64,000 bases of DNA from Phlegmacium glaucopus (taxonomy: Eukaryota; Basidiomycota; Agaricomycetes; Agaricales; Cortinariaceae): positions 792,129 to 856,128 of the forward strand of contig MU130497.1 of NCBI GenBank assembly GCA_015039465.1, in the 5' to 3' direction. The translations under genes and the position numbers were made by a program. Each line of letters begins with the position of its first letter. Position 1 is the stretch's first letter. Of this stretch, positions 12,708 through 22,924 are shown in pieces. The notes below the pieces were generated by a model that saw nothing but the letters and a program-made list of their open reading frames with translations, was not told where the DNA came from and did no database searches.

Positions 12708-14623
12708 ACCTGTAAAAATTCACGATGTCGATTGTAAAGCAGTCGCCCCTTCTCGGATTGAACCGCAATAGCGACATGAAAAAGGAGGTAGAATATATAC
12801 ATGTAATGTTGAATATTTTGGAGCGTCGGAAGCTCAACCGGAACGGAAAAGATTAGTCAGCACAATACATTCTATTAATGTCACGTGATGCTGCGTGACA
12901 GATCCAAATATGGAAGGTATATGGTCATTTACGACAAAAAACGCGCTTTTTAACGGATTAGAATATAATTTGGCAAAAGGCTCTCCTGTAAATTGTATAT
13001 TATCATGTAAAACGCGTGAAAGAATTTTTTGTGAAGAAGTACATTGATTTTGTAGACTTATATTCAAAACCGCACCATGGGACACTCAGAAAGTATTTAT
13101 CGGACTTACCCTGAGTCATCTCGTGAAGACGGTGTACAGGAAAAAGCCATCGCAGCACGGGAATCCATTCCTTTGCTGATGATGTAAAAAATTTCGAATC
13201 AGTCCCTAGAATTTATGGCCGGGACGAATATAGTCGTGGGCTGAATGGCACACAGGCTGCATGGGATCGAGAAAATATTGTGGGCATCTGGTCCTGCCCA
13301 ACGACACATGGTTCATGGAGGAACTTGGGAGTTTGTGGGAAATTTATCGCATGGAATCTGGATGAAACAAGCAATGCACCTTCTTTGAGAAATAAGTTGC
13401 CAACTTGCCACCGGGTGCTTCGATCCTCACAAAAATTTGAAATCTCATTATTAACATGCCTTACGACATTCTGCAGGAGGCATATTTTTCATTTTCGTCC
13501 TCAAAGTCTCTCAAAATGACTTCCATCGTTTTTCCGAGCTAAACCTTCCATATTTGGTGCCAAATGTCACAAGATCGTCACGTCTCGTGACGTTGGTCGT
13601 GACATTTTCGTTTGCAAATTGCAAGCCAGCCCTGGCCAAACGAACAATCTTTGTTATTGGTTGCTACCTACTGAGTCCAGTTAAATCCACAAACGAGTCG
13701 CGGGTGGCGCCTTTTCTAAAAAGCCCGTTCGAAAGTTTCAGAATTGAGACTCAGTAATTCGACGTTCGCGATCTCGATGATTCAAAGCCCTATTGCAACT
13801 TGCAGGCATTGTTCAAAGCCCTCACCACTCTGGGGCACTGTCGAGGGACTATAAGACTCAGGGATGCCTATGTTGGGAGCAGCAGGTTGCTGTTGGGAAA
13901 TGGATGAGAGGTTTGGGCTCAGACGAGTTGGTTTCGAAGGTTTTGGTGGATCTGGTGAAGTGTCGGGCCGACCGTTCAGTGAAACACCTCCGACCGCCCG
14001 AGTGGAGGGCAAGTTCAAAATCGTACCTCTGACCACTCAAAATGGGGGGCAAGTGCCAACACCGCCGAACGAGTTCACTGGGAACGACGCAGTTTTTTCA
14101 CCATCAGTCATTGCCACAATACAACGCAGGCACTGGGCATGTGCTATGTATGCCCTCATTTTTCATCTGTTCACTTTGACATTCATTTTATCCAAGTCAC
14201 CCACACTTGTTTTCACTCGTCGTCACTCAAAACTACAATTACTCAGATCTCTCATGTTATTTGGTTTATGGAGGTGCATAGTTTCGAGCTCCGCAACGTT
14301 CGACTTGGCGTGTGTTGCATATTTCCGAGCATCGGAAGCTCAGAAAAGATTAGTCAGCGCAATGAGAAACTCGTACCATGGTTCCTTACCTGTTTGCAAG
14401 GCGCCAGACCTGCACTGGCCAAACGAACAATCTTTATATTGCTACTACTGAGTCCAGTACAAGTAATCCTTACAACTGTGAGGACTGCATGGGTCAAGCC
14501 CCATTGTGCTTATGTAAGTTATGTAACATGTCCATTTGTCACACCTGATATTCCGCAAATATTCCGAGCCATAAAGTAGCAATCTCTCCTCAGGCCTCAG
14601 TAATCAGTGAAGCGATATCAAGC
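12708..14623. other. Intergenic, with duplicated segments upstream of the oxidase gene
   Basis: Two imperfect repeat pairs occur: about 12820-12865 with 14326-14366 (TCGGAAGCTCA...GATTAGTCAGC) and about 13625-13690 with 14403-14465 (GGCCAAACGAACAATCTTT...CTGAGTCCAGT). They look like an old partial duplication of a promoter-proximal block. No gene is convincing. Confidence 0.6.
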
Positions 14624-16211
14624 ATGGCCCTAGCAAATGAAGTCTCTGTTGAGAAAAAGAAAGAAATCATTGTCCTGGGAGCTGGTGAGCGTCTATTGTG
14701 CACTTGTATGAGGTCATGACTTGAATCAGATCGTGATTAGGTGTTGTGGGGTTGACCGCTGCATTGAAAATTCAACTACGGGGAAATTACAGGGTAACTG
14801 TAATATCAGAGATCATACCGAGCGATCCAAAGTCAATCAAATATACCAGTAGGTGGGCGGTGCGTTGCAACTGACTCCTACTGCTTATCATCTTGTTGAA
14901 CTTGATCTTCTATAGGGTGCACATCATGTATACAACCCTATTGACGAGACCGGACGTCATGGTCAATCCTCTACCATTAATCAAATGATGTGTGTGTTGC
15001 TGATATGCCTCATTACGGGTGCTTCTAGACTTCGAGAAAACGACCTTTGACGTTATGTGGGACTTGGCCAAACCTGGAAGCGATGCAGAAGAGTCCTTTT
15101 TGCGTTTACCCCAAACAAACTATTACCGAGATGAAATAGAAAACGTCGAGGTATTCGAGAAGATGCCTAACGTAAGCGACATTCCGAGAGATTCGTCGCA
15201 TCGAAATAACATTGATCGGTGCCGTTTTGCTCCAACATATTTTAGTACCGACGTTTACCAGAAAGTGAACTAATTCCGGGAACAGTCTTAGGGGTCTCAT
15301 TCACGACAGTCACTATTGATGTTCCAATTTATCTCAATTATCTCCTAACGAGCTTTCTTGCAAATGGCGGTCGCATCCTGCGTGGGTCGGTCCAACATAT
15401 CAACCAAATAATCGAAGGCGGAACAAGAATATTCTCCGGAGGCAATGCAAACGATCCCCCACCGGACGCAATTGTTGTGGCAGTTGGTCTTGGGGCAAGG
15501 TTCTTGGGAGGTGTGGAAGACAAGGCTATGTATCCCGTTAGAGGACAGACAGTTCTTGTAAGAGCTCCATGGGTCAGATTTGGGAAGACAGAGACGACGA
15601 AATCCGGCTCGACGTACATAATTCCGAGAAGAAGTGGTGATGTGAGGGCATGACCTTATTATGTCAAGAAACTAAACTGCGGCTAATATTTGCTCTCAGG
15701 TCATCGTAGGAGGAACTCGTGTTGCGGATGACTGGTATGTATTCTTTTTATTTACCAAGGAGTCACACATTATAACTTATGTTTATATATTTCAAACTTG
15801 ATAGGTATCCCAGGCCACGAGCCGAAATAACGCGAGACATTCTCGAAAGAGCGTTTGCGCTCTGTCCCGAGTTAGCTTCTCCAGACATACGTGTCGAACG
15901 GAAACCGACGATAGACGATGTATTACCTCACATTATTACCGAAGGGTGTGGTCTCCGACCTGCACGAAAGGGTGGCATTCGCCTAGAAGTGGAATGGACC
16001 GAAGGGGTCGGCGGAAGAGGCAGAGTACCTATTGTACATAATTATGGGTGAGAGTTCAAGTTCTTTCATTTAATCGGCTGATCATTCATTGGAGGGTGAC
16101 ATTTGTTTTCCCACTGGCATGGATAGACATGACGGTTATGGATACCAAACATCCTGGGGATGTGCGATCAAAACGTTGGACTTGTTGGAAGAAGCATTGG
16201 CCACAGTTTGA
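14624..16211 (+). CDS. DAO: FAD-dependent D-amino-acid oxidase family (D-amino-acid or D-aspartate oxidase), copy 1
   Basis: Eight exons: 14624-14684, 14741-14859, 14916-14961, 15029-15171, 15246-15641, 15700-15734, 15805-16047 and 16127-16211. The N-terminus has the dinucleotide-binding motif IIVLGAGVVGLTAAL. Then come SRWAGAHHVYNP, MWDLAKPGSDAEESF, TIDVPIYLNYL, VVAVGLGARFLGGVEDK, YPVRGQTVLVRAPWVR, TYIIPRRSGDVIVGGT, the substrate-arginine region GLRPARKGGIRLEVE and the C-terminal NYGRHDGYGYQTSWG. The enzyme oxidises D-amino acids to keto acids with release of ammonia and H2O2. The protein ends EEALATV, with no SKL-type peroxisomal signal. The substrate (neutral D-amino acid or D-aspartate) cannot be settled by eye. 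It is a tandem partner of the gene at 18188. Confidence 0.9.
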
Positions 16212-18187
16212 AGTGTGTTGTTAGTTTGGCGTTTTGGGGGGGCTGCATCGGTCCTGACTCAATCGATAAAGCGATTATTATATGAGAACCCTTTTTTTTT
16301 TCATCTTCTACGAGTTGTGGAAATATGCTCAAATAAGCGCCATTACTGCGAAAGGTAACTTAGGCTTGAAATTTCCGAACAGTATTGTTATTTCTGATAA
16401 GATCTCTTTTAACTTCGCTTGCCCACTTCCTGGAACTGGACGTCAAACATTTAAAATACCCTCTGTTCTTAACAATAGATTATTTTAAAAATGAAATCCC
16501 TGTTATCAACGCGAAGGCAGGGTCAGGTTAGTATGAAAATGAATATCGAGGCACATTGTCTGTTGGTATTATCCTGATACGAAATTAATACAAAAAATTA
16601 CATGGGTCACAAGGACTGTACACTGAAGGGGAGTCGAACCCCTGCCGCTTGCTTGGAAGGCAAGCATGATAACCGCTTCACCATCAGTGTAGATAATAAC
16701 TAACTGCTGGTCTTCATCACCTTCCCGTTGAGTCGAGGCTGTACGAAAATCCGTATACAAACGGCCTCGCAGAGCTGCACATAGCTAGGCTTTGGGCCTG
16801 CACTGCTTCTGAAAGTTGATGGATGCCAGTGGTGGATGGCTAAGCTTCTAAGCCGTAACCATCATCTGACCGTCAATTTTACGGTGCCACACTATGCTAT
16901 TATATGTCCGGGTCCAAAGTTGCATACGAAAAGGAGGAAGCATGTGGTTGTGCCTTGCGCCGACGGACATTCGGAGAATCAAAATTTTGCACAGGATTCA
17001 CACTCCGCATTGAGTTCCGCCAGGTTCCGGGTATCACCAGGGCGCTAATCTGGGAGCAATCTCACAGCACCAAAAATGGATTATGCAAAGTTACTCACTA
17101 CTCCTAAAAGATTTAGACCGTCTGCATTCTCCGGCACATGAATATTATGCAAATAATGTGAAAATAGGTTACATTTCTCACTTGCAACCACCTTTTGCGT
17201 TCTCCGGCACCAGTATTATGCAAAATGTCACATCCAAAAAAACTATTTTGGATTGCAGCAGCGGCAGTTTCGAAATAGGACAATTTTTTTGCGTATAAAT
17301 TTCAGGCATCTGGAAGCTGAATGCCCAAGAGCTGGTCTCCCCAACTAAATTTACGTTAGCCCACCTATTGCCCATTTTATATGCATTTCTCCGTCATAAC
17401 TTCCATCTTATGTCTGTTCTCAGGTCGTTGCCGCCCATCCCATTCTGCTACTAGCGCCACCCACAGTTTATAATGATAAAACCTGCATTCTAGATCAAGT
17501 CAAACTCTCATATTCGGCAAGGTCACTTGGTTGCAACGAAAAAGGGTGTAGGCATGAGAGCGAGAAAATGCCAATGTTCGAACCAGCTAAGCATAAAGTG
17601 ACCAGTTATTGGAACGACAAAAAGTTGACATTGCCAAATGTGGATCTCACGTGAGGCTCAATTTTCTATGAAAGACGACTGGTCCACTCGTATTTTTCCC
17701 TTTCAGTATCAAGTCTTCAGCGCGCTCAGTTTCTGCAGAATTTTAGGACGCCAAAGTGCCCGCTCACGCCAAAGTTAGTGTTACCCTGGCAATTTAAACT
17801 TAGTGTAACGTCGACATTCCATTTATCTTATCTTTTTATCTTATCTCTTCCTCTTGATTATTATCTTAGCTATCTATTTTCAGGTAATATGTATAAATAC
17901 GAGAAAATACGAGATAGCTCAGTGGCCTTTTGGCGACGGAAACTACTGTACCTTTTCAATCAATTCGGCCGTCTCATGTCCCACTTGACTTTTTTTTTTG
18001 ACCCTGGATTTATTTTATTTTATTGATTTATAGAGATTTATTGGAAAAATAAAAAAGTTATGTGGGGGCCGACCCGGCCCGAGTTGAAAGACCATATTAT
18101 GATAACGCCTTAGAATTGATTGTCTGAGTACTACCCTACTTGATCCATATTCTCGGTTTCTTGTGGAGCCCTTGGTTCAGATTTAAT
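16212..18187. other. Intergenic spacer between the two oxidase genes, holding one tRNA
   Basis: Apart from the tRNA at 16619-16690 no gene is recognisable. A short direct repeat (TTCTCCGGCAC...TATTATGCAAA) occurs near 17126 and 17199. Confidence 0.6.
16619..16690 (-). tRNA. tRNA-Gly (anticodon UCC)
   Basis: 72 nt on the minus strand. The acceptor pairs ACACTGA with TCAGTGT. The anticodon stem-loop reads CTTGC-CTTCCAA-GCAAG, giving anticodon TCC. The T-arm is GGGG-TTCGACT-CCCC. No intron. Confidence 0.88.
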
Positions 18188-19621
18188 ATGATAGAAGAAC
18201 GAGAGAAGAAGCAGATCATAGTGTTAGGAGCTGGTGCTTATCTCTTTTCATTGAACCTTTGAGAGATCCACAACAATTTTTCAGGCGTCATTGGGTTAAC
18301 GACTGCTCTCCGGATTTTGGAAAGGGGATGTTATCAGGTTGAGATCATCGCAGAAGTGATCCCTACGGACCCGAAAAACATCAAATACACAAGTCATTGG
18401 GCGGCAAGTGTATACTCTTGATGGAACTGTTTCAACTATGAATAAAGGCTATGGCTTAGGGTGCTCATCATGTCAGTACTGCCGCGAGTGGGACACTTCG
18501 AGCAGGTTTGTACATTTTCTGTGTTCTCTCACTGGAACATGGAATCCTCCGTCTCATCATTTTGAAAGAAATCGATCGTAAAACTTTTCTGGAAATGTGG
18601 GATCTATCAGGTCCAGGTGGAGGAGCTGAAGAATGTTTTCTACGTCTCCATCAGACGGAGTTTTGTCATACAAGACTACCAAGGCCCAATCCGATAGAAA
18701 CTATGCCAAATGTAAGTCTTTTCATTGTTCAAGGAATCTGATTGGTTTTGGATGACCATAACTCCCGAAAGTTTAAAGAAGTCCCGGATGACGACCTTTG
18801 CCCTAACGCTGTATCCGGATTCTCTTTCGAGACAGTGACGATTGACGTGCCGAATTACTTGAACTATCTTTTGACACTGTTCTTGGAGAAGGGTGGAACA
18901 CTTATTCGTGGTCATGTTCAGCATATCGACGAGGTCCTCGAAGCAGGTTCAGCGTTGTTCAAGAATGACGGTTTGGTTTGTCCCCCTGATGCAGTGGTTG
19001 TGTGCGTTGGGCTAGGAGCTCGCTTTCTTGGTGGAGTAGAAGACAAAACTGTGTATCCTTCAAGAGGGCAAACGGTAATCCTTCATGCACCATGGGTTCG
19101 CTCTGGGCGCACATTCGAAGGTGCTGAAGAATGGACCTACATCATTCCAAGAAGAAGCGGAGATGTTGTGGTGGGTTCCACTCTAGGCGTTGATGATTGG
19201 CGAGTACTGGCAAAAGATCTTGGGCTGAATATTGAGTATTATTGTCTGCAGGTACCCCAAATCTCGCCCAGAAACGACTCTTGATATCCTTAGACGAGGA
19301 CTTGCTCTCTGTCCTGAACTTGCTCCACCAGATGTGCGAGCATCAAGGACGCCAACTGTTGACGATATTTTGCCAATTGTGAAAGAGGAAGCTTGTGGTT
19401 TGAGACCTACGCGCAAGGATGGGGTTAGGATAGAGTTGGAACATTTGAATGCATGTAATGGTCGAAAGATACCTGTGGTCTACAATTATGGGTAAGTGGC
19501 TAGTAGTTATTAGTCGCCACCTTGTCTGATTGCATGAAGGCATGGATCCACGGGATATATTTCGTCTATTGGATCAGCAGACCTTGCTCTTCGTTTGGTG
19601 GAAGAAGGAGTAGTAGAATAG
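18188..19621 (+). CDS. DAO: FAD-dependent D-amino-acid oxidase family, copy 2 (diverged)
   Basis: Seven exons: 18188-18233, 18285-18403, 18460-18505, 18569-18711, 18772-19199, 19252-19491 and 19540-19621. Motifs match copy 1: IIVLGAGVIGLTTALRI, YTSHWAGAHHVSTA, MWDLSGPGGGAEECF, TIDVPNYLNYL, VCVGLGARFLGGVEDK, TYIIPRRSGDVVVGS and GLRPTRKDGVRIELE. The C-terminal block reads NYGHGSTGYISSIGSADL, so the Trp of the copy 1 motif (TSWG) is Ile here, a possible change at the active-site rim. The end VEEGVVE carries no PTS1. Two introns (18404-18459 and 19200-19251) have GC donors. It lacks copy 1's intron after RRSGD (15642-15699). Confidence 0.88.
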
Positions 19622-19864
19622 AGCTTAGAAGTACTGCGCATTTGCCACTACCGAGGTCCTTCGTCATAAGCGATACACAATAAAGCCGAAAGACTACAAA
19701 AATTCACGTGTATGATCGAACCCAGAAGCACCAAATCTGATACAAACAGCCTGGCCAACGTTCGTTGCTCTTTCCAGTCACCACCACTCACCCTTCGGGA
19801 TCCTCCCCCACCCACCTTTTTATATACTTATATACTTAGCCTGATCCACAGAGGATCAGTTATA

Positions 19865-21854
19865 ATGGCCAGCTCACAGGCAATCAACGACATAGTCCTC
19901 GATGAAGATGCACCAGGACCACCTATATCCGTTCCGGACTCGGGTGACACTGGCGAAGGCGGGAAATTAAAGATGATCGTCCAGCTTGTGAAAAAGTCTC
20001 TAGGTGTCAAGGATCTTGCTGCAATGTACGTTTTTTTTTGACATCTTAAAAACAAATTAATAGGGGTATTAGGCGTCTCTCCTTACCGGCTTCGTTACTG
20101 GAACCTGTCCCAAATCTCGAATACTGGCATTACCTAGATCGACCAGACTATTTTGCAGCGTACGTCAAGAAACTGCCTTTTTTTTTTTATATATTCGTTT
20201 TTCAATCACTGATGTCATCGTTCGTTTGACAGTATCAATGATTTCGAGGATCCTTTCATGCGTATGCTATCAGTCCTCCGATTCACTTTCACCAAGGAAG
20301 CCAAATTTGTAGTTGCGTTCGTCTCCTTCTACATTGTGAGCCACTGCCACTTATACCCACTCCCCTATTGGAATAGCATGGCAAAGTGTGCAAACCTTAC
20401 AACTCCGTCCTTGGGGAGCATTTCCGAGCACACTGGGACGTCGTACCATCCGTCTACGCAGTCGATAAACTTCCATCGGCTGATTCTCAACCAGAGCCTT
20501 ACACTTCAGAATCTGCAAGTTTGAAAAGTGGTAGAAGCTCCAAGAGTGGCGTCAGTTCTTTCTCGAAACCCAAAAGCCCCTCCACAGCCGCAACCTCCTT
20601 GGATGAGACAAACGCCGCTGCTCAGTTTTCCAACTTGAACCTTTCAAGTGATACGACAAAGGATACTGATGACTCTGTTCGTGTCGTTTTCCTTTGCGAA
20701 CAAGTTTCTCATCATCCACCGGTCTCCGCATACTTTGCCACTTGTCCCAGTCGCTCCATCGAGATGTCAGGTATAGACCAGATAGCAGCGAAGATATCTG
20801 GTACTACACTCCGAGTGGCTCCCGGGCAGCTTAATCAAGGGATCTTCATTAATCTCACAGGAGGTTACGGCAAAGGGGAGAGATACCAGATCACACACCC
20901 TGTGGCCTCTGTCAATGGGATTTTGAGGGGCAGCTTCTACGTTACCGTCGGAGAGACGACTATCATCACATGTCAAGGAGGGAAGCCCGGGACCAAATTT
21001 AGGACTATCATCGAATACAAAGAAGAGGTGCGTTCCTATCAATCCTCTAGAGTTGGCTTTCTTTTCTGACCTGTCCTTCAAAGTCGTGGTTGGGCCGGGC
21101 CCATTTCCTTCTTGAAGGCGTGATCCACACTGTCTTTGAATCTGATGACACGCAATGCTCTGAATGGACTAAAATCAAACAAGTGCCCCCGCACCGCATC
21201 GTCGCAACCTTTGATGGAACATGGCGAGGTCGTATACGCTGGAAACGCGTTGGATCATGCTCTTATCCCTCCCGCTCCAGCAACATCAGCAACATCAGTC
21301 GATCCACAGCTTCTTCACCCAGCCCATCACACACCAGGCTTTCTACACCAAGCATATCTGGAACTTCATGTTCTCCAACACCTGTTTCTTATAGTACATC
21401 CAGGTTGAGTACCAGGACGGGAGACACTGTGGCTGAGGATGAATGGATGACATTACTTGATCTCTCCACCCTTCATGTTGTTCCAAAGGTCGTTAGGCCT
21501 CTTGCGAAACAAGATCCTCGGGAGAGCCGGAAGTTATGGGAGAATGTGACCAACAATTTGTTGAAGAAAGAATATTCGGAAGCGACGAAGGAGAAGATTG
21601 AAATAGAGCAGAGACAGAGAGATGAAGCTGCGGAGAGAAAACGGAAAGGCGCCCCGTATGTTTTTTTTTCTTAGTTTCTTACGATTTCTGATGTTTTGTG
21701 TTTTAGGTTTATTCCAAGATATTTTGTTCAAGACTATGATGATGGATACGCTGCACTAACCGCGGAGGGTGTCGCTGCTGTCAAAGAAGAGTTGAAGGAA
21801 GACACTGCATACAGCATAGAAGGCGTAGATCTCAAGCCTACGTTGACTGCTTGA
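19865..21854 (+). CDS. Oxysterol-binding protein homologue (ORP/OSH lipid-transfer protein)
   Basis: Exons: 19865-20025, 20073-20159, 20233 to about 20311-20340, 20377-21027, 21084-21655 and 21707-21854. The ORP core is clear: LLEPVPNLEYWHYLDRPDYF, FMRMLSVLRFTFTKEAKF, GKVCKPYNSVLGEHFRAHWD, the diagnostic EQVSHHPP followed by VSAYFATCP, then LRGSFYVTVGETTIITC, EEWTLLDL-like DEWMTLLDLS and a C-terminal charged helix ending GAPFIPRYF. These proteins exchange sterols and phosphoinositides at membrane contact sites. No PH domain or ankyrin repeats are visible, so it is a short OSH-type member. A Ser/Thr-rich insert (about residues 110-150 of the joined protein) precedes the signature. The donor of the third intron is ambiguous (GTAGTT or GTGAGC). 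Confidence 0.9.
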
Positions 21855-22508
21855 AAGAAGTTTGGAGCAAGGATCCATTTGGACCCCCGTGGAGCAAGGC
21901 TTTTTTTCAACAACTACTCCCCACTTTTTTCCTTTCTTTTTTTCCCCCCTTTGTTGGTTGCCGTTTTCGACGAGAGGGATAAAAAATAGGCTGAGGCTGG
22001 GTCACGAAGAGGTTCGTTGTATTAGGACAAACGTTTGAAAAACATTAAGCACATTCAAACCGTGCTTCTATGTTTCGAATTTATGGGCCTGGCCCATAAC
22101 TTTCCTTGAACGTCTTGCCGCCCCATGTATTTTTTTTTGCTCCACTTTTTTTTAGCACTCGCTATCTCTCTATAAACATTTCCTCGCCATACCCCCTACA
22201 TGTACATACATAACGACGTCAATGTTTTTTTTTACATCCTATACAGCTACAGAAATCTTTTTTCCTTTTATAATTAATTGTTTCCATTGATATATGTCTT
22301 TTTTTTCTTCTTTTTCTTTTACCACTCGTTTTGTGTTCTTACCACCCTTACGAAACATGAATGGATGATTTGATGATTTATTTTATGAACCGACAACTCT
22401 CTCATGTCTATTGTTTTGCAATTTCATTGTAGAGTTTCCTTGCAATCGTTGTTAAAAATGTATAAGAGGTATATATGGCTGGGCTCAAATATATATATAT
22501 GAATTTTA
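21855..22508. other. 3' flank of OSBP gene, T-rich
   Basis: Contains many T8-T10 runs and TATATA. No gene is seen. Confidence 0.5.
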
Positions 22509-22818
22509 CAGCTGTTCTCATATCTGTAGACATTCGCATTGTGCGCCTTTGCTTACAAACTAGCCTTCAATGAACTAGCCTATATAGGTCAAATATAGGT
22601 AATGGGTTGTGATCAGTCTCCACGGTGGAGTAAGTGCCAGTCAACATTATATGATTGAATTTGGGGTGTGGGGCCGTGGCTACGCCGGCATTACGAGTCC
22701 CCTCGACACAGTATGCCCTCACACTCCACTACACTCCAATGCTAGCCTCGATAGCCATTTGTCACAAACAAAGGCGAAAATTTGAAACCGTCTACAGATA
22801 TGAGCATTGAGAACAGCT
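22509..22818. mobile_element. Decayed MITE, mariner-like ends
   Basis: The left end CAGCTGTTCTCATATCTGTA matches, inverted, the right end at about 22791-22818, which carries an extra 6 nt. TA precedes the left end and follows near the right end. Like the element at 2326 it starts CAGCT and has GCGCCTTTG internally, so the two may be related. Confidence 0.5.
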
Positions 22819-22924
22819 ATAAAAAAGTCGAGTCCTTTCATGACCATTAAAGACGAAATAATGATAAAATATCACGATACTCCATGAAGGACTTTGAGAT
22901 AGGGAAAAAAATAAAATAGGATAT

